DNA from: Rhodococcoides corynebacterioides | GTDB lineage: Bacteria; Actinomycetota; Actinomycetes; Mycobacteriales; Mycobacteriaceae | Direction of reading: 5' to 3' | NCBI RefSeq assembly: GCF_019834675.1 | Contig: NZ_JABUBU010000010.1 | Coordinates: forward strand, 1-64,000 | Length of the DNA stretch: 64,000 bases | Part shown: in pieces, positions 1 through 9,242 of the stretch | Layout of the letters: the number at the start of each line of letters is the position of its first letter | Numbering within the stretch: position 1 is the stretch's first letter | Notes under the pieces: generated by a model | Database searches by the model: none | What the model was told of the DNA's origin: nothing | Seen by the model: only the letters and a program-made list of their open reading frames with translations | Translations under genes and position numbers: made by a program

Positions 1-108
1 CCCGAGACCCCCGACCGCAATCTCCCCCTCCCGGACCGGCGCGACAGCCCCCGTCACTACGTCCCCGGCCGCTGACCGCGGGCGTGGGCGTCCACTACCC
101 GCTCGATT

Positions 109-124
109 CGACGGGATCCCGTCG
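109..124. repeat. 16-bp perfect palindrome, copy 1
   Basis: CGACGGGATCCCGTCG reads the same on both strands. An identical copy lies at 1074-1089, so the pair brackets the DUF559-type gene at 213-1052. The match extends a few bases on the right (AT follows in both). Role unknown: an operator, a recombination scar or a dispersed repeat are all possible. Confidence 0.75.
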
Positions 125-212
125 ATGGCGCGGAGTTGTGGATGGTGGCGCCCGCTCTCCACAGGCCCCGGATGCACCCTGGTCTCGCCCTCGGGTCCGC
201 CGCCACACTCGG

Positions 213-1052
213 GTGGTGGTCGTTCTGAGTCGAGCCGAGTTGCTGCGCAATGGAATCAGTGGGAGTGCGCTCTCTCGTCGTGTCGCGGCGGGAGCGCTCC
301 ACCGAGTGCTGCCCGCGGTGTACTCGACCACTCCGCCGAGCTACGAGGACCGGTGCCGCGCCGTCCTGGTCTGGAAACCCCACGCGGTTCTGAGTCACGA
401 CACCGCCGCCTGGTGGTGGGGTCTGCTGAGCAACGAGCCACACCTGGTGCACGCCACCGTCCCACCGTCCGCCTCGTATCGGGGCCCGACGTGGTGCGTG
501 CTCCACCGACGCGACATCACCACTGTCGTGTATCGGGAGACGCTGCCCCTGGTGACCGCGGAACAGTGCTTCGTCGACGTCGCGACGACCCTGAACGAGG
601 ACGCCCTGGAACGCTTCGTCGACCACGCGCTCACCCGACGGATGCGCTGGCGCGCGGTTGCCCGGGCCTGTGACGCGGTGCGGGTAATGCACGGTGTTCC
701 TGCCGTCCGGGAGCAGCTTCGGCGGGCCTGCCCGCGCACGCTCTCCGAGCCCGAACGTCTCGTGGCACGCGCACTGGCACGACGGAACTTCCCCCTCGAG
801 ATCAACGGCGAGGTGGGGCCCTATTACGGCGACCTGGTGGACCGACGAGGCCGCGTGATCGTCGAGATCGACGGCCGCGAGTTCCACATCGACGCGTACA
901 CGTTCACGCAGGACCGCATCCGGCAGAACCACCTGATTCTCGACGGATGGCTGGTGCTGCGGTACTCGGCGGCCACCGCCATGGCGCGGACCGACGAGGT
1001 GGTCGAGCAGATCATCACGGAGGTACGGCGGCGGCGCAAAGCGCGGGCGTGA
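213..1052 (+). CDS. DUF559 nuclease-fold protein with AbiEi-like N-terminus
   Basis: Predicted 279 residues. The first ~60 residues (LSRAELLRNGISGSALSRRV, then a VLPAVY stretch) resemble the winged-helix N-terminus of AbiEi-type antitoxins. The last ~100 residues carry a DUF559/Vsr-like PD-(D/E)XK core: a GDLV strand, then VIVEIDGREFH with the spaced D...ExD acidic residues, then a helix and a GWLVLRYSA strand. Such proteins are common and multicopy in Rhodococcus; their substrate is not known to me. The start is uncertain: GTG at 213 or 216 removes a low-complexity N-terminal extension that would otherwise begin at 84. The gene stands alone, is flanked by a repeated palindrome, and converges on groEL2. 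Confidence 0.75.
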   Translation: MVVVLSRAELLRNGISGSALSRRVAAGALHRVLPAVYSTTPPSYEDRCRAVLVWKPHAVLSHDTAAWWWGLLSNEPHLVHATVPPSASYRGPTWCVLHRRDITTVVYRETLPLVTAEQCFVDVATTLNEDALERFVDHALTRRMRWRAVARACDAVRVMHGVPAVREQLRRACPRTLSEPERLVARALARRNFPLEINGEVGPYYGDLVDRRGRVIVEIDGREFHIDAYTFTQDRIRQNHLILDGWLVLRYSAATAMARTDEVVEQIITEVRRRRKARA

Positions 1053-1073
1053 CGTACCGCAACTCGGGCATTC

Positions 1074-1089
1074 CGACGGGATCCCGTCG
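1074..1089. repeat. 16-bp perfect palindrome, copy 2
   Basis: Second exact copy of CGACGGGATCCCGTCG, 21 bases after the DUF559 gene stop. The rest of the 1053-1212 gap holds the groEL terminator hairpin. Confidence 0.75.
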
Positions 1090-1157
1090 ATCCGGTCGAT
1101 TCGAGGGCAGAAACGCCCGGCAGTTCGGCCCGGGCGGAGACCTCACCGCACACACGC

Positions 1158-1194
1158 CGACGCCCGGCCCACCGCGAGGGTGGACCGGGCGTCG
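1158..1194 (-). terminator. Hairpin terminator of groEL2
   Basis: Arms 1158-1173 and 1179-1194 pair over 16 positions with a 5-nt loop. The one C/A mismatch on the plus strand becomes a G-U pair in minus-strand RNA, so the hairpin is complete only in the groEL transcript. It lies 19 bases past the groEL stop. There is no clear U-tract, as is usual in actinobacteria. Confidence 0.7.
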
Positions 1195-1212
1195 AACGAG
1201 GTGGAGCAGGAC

Positions 1213-3002
<1,790 letters not shown>

Positions 3003-3007
3003 GTCCG

Positions 3008-3036
3008 ATTCTGGCACTCGACCCTGTCGAGTGCAA
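3008..3036 (-). promoter_or_regulatory. groEL2 promoter (sigma-A type)
   Basis: On the minus strand TTGCAC (3036-3031), a 17-base spacer and CAGAAT (3013-3008) form a good housekeeping promoter. It lies entirely inside the second CIRCE element, so HrcA binding would exclude RNA polymerase. Confidence 0.7.
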
Positions 3037-3037
3037 G
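3011..3037 (-). promoter_or_regulatory. CIRCE operator 2 (HrcA site)
   Basis: CTGGCACTC-N9-GAGTGCAAG, slightly less symmetrical than copy 1, starts 8 bases beyond it. It covers the -35 to -10 region of the groEL promoter. Confidence 0.88.
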
Positions 3038-3051
3038 CCCTCGAGGTGCCG

Positions 3052-3573
3052 TCAGAATCCGGCGATGCAGGCCCGCCCGGTCGAGAGGTCCAGCGCGAAG
3101 GAGTTGAGGCCGGCGCAGTTCACACCCGTCTCGGTCGACGCGCTCGCGCCGCCGCCGTAGCCCGCCACGGCGATGGCCGTCGCACCGTTCGACGCCGCCG
3201 AGCGGCTGATGCCGCCACCGAGCGCGAAGGAGTACGACGTGCCGGCGCCGCTGACGGCGCTCAGTGCGGTACCGAAGCCCGTCGCCGTCGCGTTGGCGGA
3301 TCCGCCGTCGGCGACGGAGACCGCGGTGCCGCTGTCGCTCGCGTCCGACCGCGCGACGCCCGGCGCGGTGGCCTTGGCTCCGCAGCTGGCCGTGCCGTCG
3401 ATCCTGATGTCGTTGGCGGACGGGGGCGAGACGCACGTGACGGGCGCCGCGGTGGCGGTCGCGGTACCGAGCACCGCGCCGAACGACAGGACGGCCGAGG
3501 TGGCGGCTACGGCAGCGGCGGCACGGCGGACGCGGGCGGAACGAGCGGACGAGAAGGCGGCGAACAGCGTCAC
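3052..3573 (-). CDS. Secreted DUF6764-type protein
   Basis: 173 residues. A basic N-terminus and hydrophobic stretch end in an ATATAA-type signal peptidase site near residue 43. The mature part is Gly/Ala/Ser-rich with four cysteines (VTCV, ASCGA, VNCAG, RACIAGF), which suggests disulfides outside the cell. It resembles the actinobacterial DUF6764 family of unknown function. The GTG start at 3573 follows AGGAG. It sits upstream of groEL2 in the same direction, but the CIRCE promoter between them makes separate transcription likely. Confidence 0.75.
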   Translation of the reverse strand: MTLFAAFSSARSARVRRAAAAVAATSAVLSFGAVLGTATATAAPVTCVSPPSANDIRIDGTASCGAKATAPGVARSDASDSGTAVSVADGGSANATATGFGTALSAVSGAGTSYSFALGGGISRSAASNGATAIAVAGYGGGASASTETGVNCAGLNSFALDLSTGRACIAGF

Positions 3574-3883
3574 GGAGAACTCCTGGAGAACGACGAGCGA
3601 AACGGCGAGAGATCCCGCCCACGGGGGCAGGCACGGCGAACCTTACCGGCCCCACCCGGCCGACGAGGGGCGGCGAACGTAACGATTCGGTGTGCGCCCG
3701 AGCCCCGGGTCGGCGGACGTGGTCGCCGCGCTCGGCCGGCACCCGCGCGGCCGGCTCCGACGCCGTCCGACCACTCCGAAAACGCTGCCGCTCAACGCAT
3801 TCCGGTCCCACTGGCCGTCAGCTCACGCCCGCACGCGCCACCGAGGCATCGCCCTCGGGAGGGCAGCACGGGGTCGGGCGCGG
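3574..3883. other. Gene-free interval between DUF6764 gene and LysR gene
   Basis: About 310 bases. Next to 3573 lies the AGGAG ribosome-binding site of the DUF6764 gene. TAAGGT on the minus strand (3645-3640) could be a -10, but no -35 is convincing. The rest is GC-rich with no supported gene or strong hairpin. Confidence 0.45.
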
Positions 3884-4822
3884 TCAGCGCGCTCGCTTGC
3901 GCCGAGAGGCGGGACGCGGCGGCGTCTTCTGCGCGGGATCGGCGCCCTTCCGCCGCGTGGCACGCGCGGCGGGATCGGCACCCGTGCGCCGCTCGGCGGC
4001 GGCGCGGGAACTGTGCGCGGACCGCCCCCGGACGATGCCGAGGAACTCCTGCCGGGGGTCGCTGTCGATCTCCTCGCCGTCGCTCCCTGCGCCCTCGACG
4101 GGCCAGGCGAGGAACACCTGCGTCGACGGTGCGTCCGTCACCGGCCGGTAGACCAGGTCCTTGCGCGCGTGGAGCCGAGCGAGCGAGTGCGGAAGCACCA
4201 CCGGCCCGACACCGGCGGCGACCATCTCGAGCGTGACGGCGACGTCGTCACCCCGCTCCTGCATCGATTCGCCGTCGAGGTCGGCGAGGGTGACCGCGTC
4301 GTACGCGGCGACGGGATGGTCCTTCGGCACGACGACGACGGCCACCTCCGCGTACAGCGGGACGGTGTGGAGCCCGTCGCGGTCGGCGGGTTCGCGCACG
4401 AAGCACATGTCCACGCGGCCCTCGCGAAGCGCCGCCAGCTGGTCGGGCTCCTCGATCACCTCCGCGGTGAGGGGGGTCTCGGGGAAGCGGTCGGCCCAGA
4501 TTCGGGTCCACTTGGTCACGGTGACGCCGGGAACGAATCCGATGCGCAGGGTGGGCACGGGCTCGGGGGCGGGCTCCGCGCGTCGTCGTTCGTCGTCCGC
4601 GGCGATGACGGCGCGGGCGTGCGTCAGCAGGGTCTCCCCGGCGGCGGTGAGGTGCGTTCCCGACTCGTCGGTGACGAACACCCGCTCGCCCACCTCGGCC
4701 TCGAGGTCGCGGATCGCCGCGCTCAGGCGCTGCCGGGAGACGGACAGCGCACGCGCCGTCCGGCCGAAGGCGCCCGTCTCGGCGACCGCGACGAACCAGC
4801 GCAGGACGGTCGGATCGGTCAC
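3884..4822 (-). CDS. LysR-family transcriptional regulator
   Basis: 312 residues. The winged helix-turn-helix lies at about 1-60 (VLRWFVAVAETGAFGRTARA, then SRQRLSAAIRDLEAEVGERVFV), followed by a periplasmic-binding-like effector domain (RIGFVPGVTVTKW onward). The C-terminus ends in a ~45-residue Arg/Ala-rich tail unusual for LysR. GTG at 4822 is preferred over ATG at 4840 because TACCCT lies 6 bases before it, a leaderless arrangement. It is divergent from the DUF5997 gene with 90 bases between, a pairing common in actinobacteria, so it probably controls that gene and itself. The inducer is unknown. Confidence 0.88.
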   Translation of the reverse strand: MTDPTVLRWFVAVAETGAFGRTARALSVSRQRLSAAIRDLEAEVGERVFVTDESGTHLTAAGETLLTHARAVIAADDERRRAEPAPEPVPTLRIGFVPGVTVTKWTRIWADRFPETPLTAEVIEEPDQLAALREGRVDMCFVREPADRDGLHTVPLYAEVAVVVVPKDHPVAAYDAVTLADLDGESMQERGDDVAVTLEMVAAGVGPVVLPHSLARLHARKDLVYRPVTDAPSTQVFLAWPVEGAGSDGEEIDSDPRQEFLGIVRGRSAHSSRAAAERRTGADPAARATRRKGADPAQKTPPRPASRRKRAR

Positions 4823-4900
4823 GCGATCAGGGTAGGGCACCGGTCGGACAGTGGTGGGGAGTCGATCGACGTCACGGCGTCGGGGCGGTGTCCGCGCCGT

Positions 4901-4906
4901 TAGGCT
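4901..4906 (+). promoter_or_regulatory. -10 box for leaderless DUF5997 mRNA
   Basis: TAGGCT is followed by exactly 6 bases and the GTG start codon, so transcription should begin at or next to the start codon. Confidence 0.6.
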
Positions 4907-4912
4907 GATGCC

Positions 4913-5323
4913 GTGAGCACCGGAGACACGTCCCAGTCCATGAAGCCGCTGACCGCGGCGGGCAAGCTCGGCATCTACCTGCCGGCCGCACCGGAGGACT
5001 TCCGCACCGGCAGCATCACTCGCGCCGAGGTGGATGCGCTGCGCGCCGACCCGCCGGAGTGGCTACGGGTGCTCTGGGAATCGGGGCCGTTCCCGCGCGA
5101 CGTGGTGGCGCGCAAGCTCGGCGTCACCAACACGGCGCTGGCCCGCAACGGGGTGTCGGACGCGCTCACGCAGGAGCAGATCGACGCCCTGATCGGGGAG
5201 GAACCCGAGTGGTTGACCCGCGAGCGGGCGAACCTCGTGGAGGTGCAGCGCGAGGCTACGCGGGTGAGGGAGAAGGAGATCGAGCGGCGCGAGCGGACCA
5301 ACCGCCCGCCCAAGAACCGCTGA
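4913..5323 (+). CDS. DUF5997 family protein
   Basis: 136 residues, soluble. It contains the family core KLGIYLPAAPEDFRTGSITR, an ADPPEWLRVLWESGPFPRDVVARKLGV stretch that looks like a helix-turn-helix, and a charged, probably coiled C-terminal helix (REKEIERRERTNRPPKNR). Function unknown. The GTG start follows a leaderless -10. It is paired with the divergent LysR regulator, which suggests that regulator's target. A bidirectional terminator follows the stop. Confidence 0.8.
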   Translation: MSTGDTSQSMKPLTAAGKLGIYLPAAPEDFRTGSITRAEVDALRADPPEWLRVLWESGPFPRDVVARKLGVTNTALARNGVSDALTQEQIDALIGEEPEWLTRERANLVEVQREATRVREKEIERRERTNRPPKNR

Positions 5324-5327
5324 AGCG

Positions 5328-5352
5328 GGGGTCCGGCTCCGCGCCGGACCCC
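5328..5352. terminator. Bidirectional hairpin terminator
   Basis: Perfect 10-bp stem (GGGGTCCGGC / GCCGGACCCC) with a TCCGC loop. It lies 4 bases after the DUF5997 stop and 9 bases from the stop of the convergent gene, so it can serve both. Confidence 0.8.
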
Positions 5353-5361
5353 GGCCGCCGA

Positions 5362-5694
5362 TCAGACCGCTGCGGAACGACGACGGGCGAACGACGCGTG
5401 CACGTCCTGGTGCGCCGTGCGGCGCTGCGTCACCTCGTCGAGACCGCCGACCAGCGCGGACACGAGGCCGGCCGGGTCGGTGAGCCACTGACGTTCGATG
5501 GCCGCGACCTCGTCGGGCAGCAGCAGGCCGGTGTACCGCAGGTCGGTCACCCACCGGTCGATGTCGCCGTGGTCGATGGAATCGAGTGCGGCGCGGTCCA
5601 CGCCCGACTCGAACTCGTCGCAGAACACGGCACGCACCAAATCGGTGTGCCCGGGATTGACCATGCGACGTCGGTTCTCGAGTAGCTCGTACAT
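5362..5694 (-). CDS. Hypothetical protein, 110 residues
   Basis: Not recognised. Soluble, acidic in the middle (AVFCDEFESGVD, DSIDHGDIDRWVTDLRY), with a single Cys and no membrane segment or signal peptide. ATG at 5694 is chosen because GGGGAG lies 6 bases before it; starts at 5700 or 5736 are in frame. It is monocistronic, converges on the DUF5997 gene, and has a relatively AT-rich upstream region that may hold regulatory sites. Codon use matches its neighbours, so it looks like a real gene. Confidence 0.65.
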   Translation of the reverse strand: MYELLENRRRMVNPGHTDLVRAVFCDEFESGVDRAALDSIDHGDIDRWVTDLRYTGLLLPDEVAAIERQWLTDPAGLVSALVGGLDEVTQRRTAHQDVHASFARRRSAAV

Positions 5695-5987
5695 CCGCAT
5701 CTCCCCGATACGAGGCGCCGCGTGGACGCCGTCCAAACTGGGTGTAACGAGTTCGGGAACGTGAGCGATACAACAATCCCGGTCGTTGACGAGAGCGTAC
5801 GCCCCGTGCGGCCATTACGCAGACCCTCGTAACAATTCGTGATCCGCCACAAACACGTACGTCATGGATACCGTTCGTTTTCGTTGTGGGGTTCCTACAA
5901 ACATCCGCGAGAACCATTGTTCGACCATTGTGGGAATCCGCGTGTCGCCATCGGCGTGTCGAGGCGCGCCGGGCGCATACTGCGATC
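5695..5987. other. AT-richer divergent intergenic region
   Basis: 293 bases between the 110-residue gene and the DUF1304 gene, visibly lower in GC than the flanks. It contains a CCATTGT direct repeat (5914-5920 and 5925-5931) spaced one helical turn. CATACT at 5976-5981 lies 6 bases before the DUF1304 GTG and is a likely leaderless -10. No gene is supported. Confidence 0.5.
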
Positions 5988-6371
5988 GTGACCGCTCTCG
6001 CCACGATCGCCGCGCTGCTCGCCGCCGCGATCCACACCTATATCTTCGTTCTCGAGTCGCTCGCGTTCGACACCGCGGGACGACGTGTGTTCGGCGTCCG
6101 CGACGACGCCGAAGCCCGCGCGGTGAAGCGCTGGGCGTTCAACCAGGGCTGGTACAACCTGTTCCTCGGCATCGGCGCCGCGGTGGGCGGCCTGGTGCTG
6201 TCGTTCGGCGAGGCTCACGTCGGCGCGGCGCTGGTCCTGTTCGCCTGCGGGTCGATGGTCGGTGCCGCAGCCGTGTTGGGCTCGACCGACAAGGCGCTGC
6301 TGCGCGCCGCCGCCGTTCAGGGCGGGCCGAGCGCGATCGCCGTCGTCGCCGCGGCGATCAGCCTGATCTGA
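5988..6371 (+). CDS. DUF1304 family membrane protein
   Basis: 127 residues with four predicted membrane helices: ATIAALLAAAIHTYIFVLES, the WYNLFLGIGAAVGGLVLSF segment, AALVLFACGSMVGAAAVLG and SAIAVVAAAISLI. The family signature HTYIFVLESLAF and the FNQGWYNLFL motif match DUF1304 (YqjF-like) proteins, whose function is unknown. GTG at 5988 fits the usual ~120-residue length and the leaderless -10; a reading from 5886 adds a non-conserved Arg-rich leader. Confidence 0.85.
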   Translation: MTALATIAALLAAAIHTYIFVLESLAFDTAGRRVFGVRDDAEARAVKRWAFNQGWYNLFLGIGAAVGGLVLSFGEAHVGAALVLFACGSMVGAAAVLGSTDKALLRAAAVQGGPSAIAVVAAAISLI

Positions 6372-6418
6372 CCGTCCCCCGACACGGGCCGTGCCGGGGA
6401 ACGGGCCGTGCGGACGGC

Positions 6419-6442
6419 CCGCCGGGGGCGACCCCCCGGCGG
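6419..6442. terminator. Bidirectional hairpin terminator
   Basis: Perfect 10-bp stem CCGCCGGGGG / CCCCCGGCGG with a 4-nt loop, between the DUF1304 stop and the stop of the Asp23 operon. It can terminate both. Confidence 0.75.
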
Positions 6443-6450
6443 CGGCCGGC

Positions 6451-7002
6451 TCAGGACGAGAGCAGAACCCGCACGGCGACGGCGTTGTCCCCGACCACCG
6501 CGGCGACGTGCCGACGGACGGTGGCGAGGTCCGTCGCCGCCGTGGCGAGGGACGCGTCGGCCTCGGTACGGGCCAGGACGGTGATGACGGGAACGCGGGA
6601 GCCGTCGCTCCGCTCCCACCGCAGCCGCGAGCGAGCGGACCGGATGCCGGGCAGGTCGCGGGCGACGTCGGCCGCCTGCTTCGTCACGGCCCGCAGATCG
6701 ACGGTGACCGATCCCGGCACCGACGGATCCGAGCTGAGCGTCAGCTCGCGTCCCGCCGACGACGGCAATCGGCGCAGCAGCGACCACAGCAGCAGCAGCA
6801 CGAGCACGACGCCGGCTCCACCCAGAGCCCACGGCCACCAGGAATCCGACTGCCGATCGGCGACCGCGCCCACGTTCAGGGAGTCGAGCTCGAACGGCAA
6901 CGACCCCTGTTGCCACAGCGCCGCACCGACGCCCAGGGCGACCAGGGCGGCACCGAGAATCAGCACGCCGAGACGGTCGAAGAACGCCGTACTGCGCTTC
7001 AC
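6451..7002 (-). CDS. AmaP-like alkaline-shock membrane anchor
   Basis: 183 residues. Two membrane helices (LGVLILGAALVALGVGAALW at about 11-30, and WWPWALGGAGVVLVLLLLW at about 55-73) are followed by a cytoplasmic domain of ~100 residues with the Asp23-like pattern VTVDLRAVTKQAADVARDLP...ADASLATAATDL. In staphylococci AmaP tethers Asp23 to the membrane; the layout here is the same, so it probably anchors the Asp23 proteins of this operon. It is the last gene and overlaps the gene before it by 4 bases. Confidence 0.75.
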   Translation of the reverse strand: MKRSTAFFDRLGVLILGAALVALGVGAALWQQGSLPFELDSLNVGAVADRQSDSWWPWALGGAGVVLVLLLLWSLLRRLPSSAGRELTLSSDPSVPGSVTVDLRAVTKQAADVARDLPGIRSARSRLRWERSDGSRVPVITVLARTEADASLATAATDLATVRRHVAAVVGDNAVAVRVLLSS

Positions 7003-7793
7003 GACGCCGCTCCCTTCGTGTCGGTGGTGGTCTCGTCGGCCGACCCTGCAGCGGTCGAGGTGGCGGACTCGGCGGGCGCCGCAGCGAGCTTCGCGCGGTC
7101 ACGGCGGTGGATCCACACGTCGTCGGCCAGGTCGGTCGGCCGGTAACGACGGCCGCGCCACTTGAGCGCCGCGAGCACCATGAGGGCACCGACCACCGCG
7201 GCGGCGATGCCGCCGGGCACCATCCACGACTGCGGCCCCAGCCCGTTCAGGTAGTCCAGTGCGGATCCGGTCCACGCGGTGCCCGGCACCCATCCCCAGA
7301 GGACGACCGCGTCACGGATGAGCACCGCGGCTCCCGCCAGCAGCGCGAGCGTCCACAGGAAGGCCCAGGGCGTGGCCGCCGGTGCGGCCAGGGGCCGAGG
7401 AGCGGGCAGCAGATCCGCCGTGGACCCGGCTGCGGCGGCGACCTCGCGGTCGGTCGACGCGAAGTCGCCCACCCGCACGTCGACGGACTCGGTTCGCAGT
7501 CCGGAGTCGGTCATGCCGCGCGCGATGTCGCGACGCAGATCGTCGGCGACGGTCACGGCCGAGCGCGGCCACGTCACCGTGACGTCCGCGGCGGCCCGGA
7601 CCGTGCGGCCCTCCTGGGTCACCTTCACCCGCGACGGGCGTCGACCGAACGTGCCGCCACCCGAGACCACGCCCGTCGTGCGGCTCAGCGAGGCGTCGGC
7701 GATGCGCTCGATCGCGCGGTCGAGCACCGTGAGCGAACCCCGCTCGCCGGGCTCCGCGAGCGGGGCGGGGCGAGCGTCGTCGGGGTCAGCCAC
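6999..7793 (-). CDS. DUF6286 protein with N-terminal Asp23-like domain
   Basis: 264 residues. Residues ~15-110 are Asp23/Gls24-like (LTVLDRAIERIADASLSRTTGV, then RVKVTQEGRTVRAAADVTV and a DDLRRDIARGM helix). Two membrane helices follow (FLWTLALLAGAAVLIRDAVV and MVPGGIAAAVVGALMVLAAL), then a charged Ala/Thr-rich tail. The C-terminal half matches DUF6286 membrane proteins found with Asp23 genes in actinobacteria. GTG at 7793 overlaps the stop of the 59-residue gene (GTGGCTGA), indicating translational coupling. Probable role: a second membrane anchor for the Asp23 complex. Confidence 0.75.
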   Translation of the reverse strand: MADPDDARPAPLAEPGERGSLTVLDRAIERIADASLSRTTGVVSGGGTFGRRPSRVKVTQEGRTVRAAADVTVTWPRSAVTVADDLRRDIARGMTDSGLRTESVDVRVGDFASTDREVAAAAGSTADLLPAPRPLAAPAATPWAFLWTLALLAGAAVLIRDAVVLWGWVPGTAWTGSALDYLNGLGPQSWMVPGGIAAAVVGALMVLAALKWRGRRYRPTDLADDVWIHRRDRAKLAAAPAESATSTAAGSADETTTDTKGAAS

Positions 7794-7965
7794 GGCCGCG
7801 GCCGCGCAGCAGGGATTCGGGATCGAAGTTTCCGTCCCGGTAGGCGCCGACGGCGAAGCCGATGGCCCCGAGCACGAGCGCGACCAGGAAACCGGTGAAC
7901 CCGCCGGCGGCAGCCGCGACGGCCAGCAGCAAGCCGGCCAACAGTCCGATGGTGGAGGAAGTCAT
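7786..7965 (-). CDS. Small membrane protein, DUF2273-like, 59 residues
   Basis: A short gene easily missed: MTSSTIGLLAGLLLAVAAAA then GGFTGFLVALVLGAIGFAVG, ending DPESLLRGRGRG. It is essentially one long or two short glycine-broken membrane helices plus a short basic tail. DUF2273-type small proteins occupy this place in Firmicute and actinobacterial Asp23 operons, so the assignment rests on position, size and composition. ATG at 7965 follows GGAG. The stop overlaps the next start by 8 bases, which supports it as a real operon member. Confidence 0.75.
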   Translation of the reverse strand: MTSSTIGLLAGLLLAVAAAAGGFTGFLVALVLGAIGFAVGAYRDGNFDPESLLRGRGRG

Positions 7966-8012
7966 GGTGCTCCGATCGCTGGGGTGGGTGGTGCGGGTCG
8001 AGAAAGATGAGG

Positions 8013-8315
8013 TCAGGGCCGCGGCGGGGGCGTGATGTCGACGTACGCGCGTCGGCGAGGCAACGCACGTCCCGCGCGTCGGACGAGACGCAGAGCGCGT
8101 CGTCGGGCCGTCGTCACCACGACGACGTCGACCGGCGTCGAGCGCGGACCGGCGACCTCGCGGTCGACGATCCCGAAGCGGCGATCGACGTCGCGCAGGG
8201 CGCGCATCAGTCGATCCGCGTCACCTCCCGCATCCGGGTGGTGAGCGCGAACCGCCGCACGACGAGCCTCGCGGTAGGCGGGCTCGTCGTGCGACGGTCG
8301 GTGCGGGTCGGTCAC
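8013..8315 (-). CDS. Mini J-domain-like (HPD motif) protein
   Basis: 100 residues. YREARRAAVRAHHPDAGGD followed by LMRALRDVDRRFG resembles helix II, the HPD loop and helix III of a DnaJ J-domain; helix I and the G/F and zinc regions are absent. The remainder is basic (RRRALRLVRRAGRALPRRR). HPD is the tripeptide by which J-proteins stimulate Hsp70 ATPase; a DnaK partnership here is inference. The GTG start overlaps the previous stop by 4 bases, so it is co-translated with the Asp23-like genes. It could also be a chance resemblance in an Arg-rich protein. Confidence 0.65.
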   Translation of the reverse strand: MTDPHRPSHDEPAYREARRAAVRAHHPDAGGDADRLMRALRDVDRRFGIVDREVAGPRSTPVDVVVVTTARRRALRLVRRAGRALPRRRAYVDITPPPRP

Positions 8316-8698
8316 GGGGCGGGGGTACCCCCGCCGAACCCGCTCGACTCCGAGCTGCCGTGCTCGAGACCGGGCGTGCCGGTGTCCCCGACTCGATCCG
8401 GCGAGGCCTGCTCGGGCGGAACGACGTCCTGCACGAGCACGTTGACCGGCTTGTCGACGATCGCGCGCACCGCCCGACGCACGGCGTCCGCGGTCTCGCG
8501 GACGACGGCATCGGTGGTGACCGCGATGTGGACCTCGGTGGCGTCGTCACGCACCGCGACGCCGGCGACACGCCGCCCCGGCAGGTAGGTGCCGATCTCG
8601 CCGAACACGCCACCGTGCAGGAACGCGACGCCGGGAACCGCCGTCACGGCCGCAGCGACGCGATCGGCGACGTCCTCACCTGCCGGAGACGCGGTCAT
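8312..8698 (-). CDS. Divergent Asp23/Gls24-like protein
   Basis: 128 residues, soluble. The order DVADRVAAAVTAVPGVAFLH, a β-rich stretch (VAGVAVRDDATEVHIAVTTD) and VVRETADAVRRAVRAIVDKP followed by VNVLVQDVVPPE is that of the Asp23 fold. It has a 30-residue Gly/Ser-rich tail. Probable envelope-stress protein assembling with the Asp23 protein encoded just upstream, whose stop it overlaps by 4 bases. Confidence 0.72.
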   Translation of the reverse strand: MTASPAGEDVADRVAAAVTAVPGVAFLHGGVFGEIGTYLPGRRVAGVAVRDDATEVHIAVTTDAVVRETADAVRRAVRAIVDKPVNVLVQDVVPPEQASPDRVGDTGTPGLEHGSSESSGFGGGTPAP

Positions 8699-9168
8699 CG
8701 GACGCGCGCGGGTGCGGGCTCGTCGTGCTCGTTGTCCTCTTCGAAGAGGTAGACGTCGTGGACGGTGATGTTGACCTCGGTCACCTCGAGGCCGGTCATG
8801 CGCTCGACCGCGTCGATGACGTTGCGACGGATACCGGCGGCCAGGTCGGCGATGGACACGCCGTAGTCCGCGACGATGTCGATGTCGACGGCGGCCTGAC
8901 GCTCGCCGACCTCGACGGACACGCCCTGCGAGTGGTTGACGCGGGCGCCCGGGATGCGCTCGCGGAGGGCGCCGATGGCGCGGGTCGCGCCGCCGCCCAC
9001 GTCGTGCACACCGTTGACCTCACGGGTGGCGATGCCGGCGATCTTCGAGACCACGACGTCGGCGATGGTGGTCCGCCCGTCGGAGGCGACCAAGGTGCCC
9101 GAGTCCTCGCTCTTGGTGGTCTTGTCCAGCGAGTTCGCCGAGGTGGTCGAACCGGTCGATGCAGTCAT
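8695..9168 (-). CDS. Asp23/Gls24 family envelope stress protein
   Basis: 157 residues and the clearest Asp23 member here: TTIADVVVSKIAGIATREVNGV, the SVEVGERQAAVDIDIVADYG strand pair, then IRRNVIDAVERMTGLEVTEVNITVHDV. Charged, disordered ends flank the domain. Asp23 proteins are abundant cytosolic proteins that form membrane-bound arrays and respond to alkaline or cell-wall stress. It is the first gene of a six-gene operon whose members overlap or sit close, reading away from the ECF sigma gene. Confidence 0.92.
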   Translation of the reverse strand: MTASTGSTTSANSLDKTTKSEDSGTLVASDGRTTIADVVVSKIAGIATREVNGVHDVGGGATRAIGALRERIPGARVNHSQGVSVEVGERQAAVDIDIVADYGVSIADLAAGIRRNVIDAVERMTGLEVTEVNITVHDVYLFEEDNEHDEPAPARVR

Positions 9169-9242
9169 CTCCGAATCATCCTTTCAGGTCGTTGGTGTCA
9201 GGAGTAGGTCGCGGCCGAGCCGCGGAAACGTGCGCCCTTGTG

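Noticed and set aside
84..212. N-terminal extension of the DUF559 protein
   Set aside because: The added 43 residues are Arg/Pro/Gly-rich, include the palindrome, and precede the conserved start of the family; GTG at 213 or 216 fits better.
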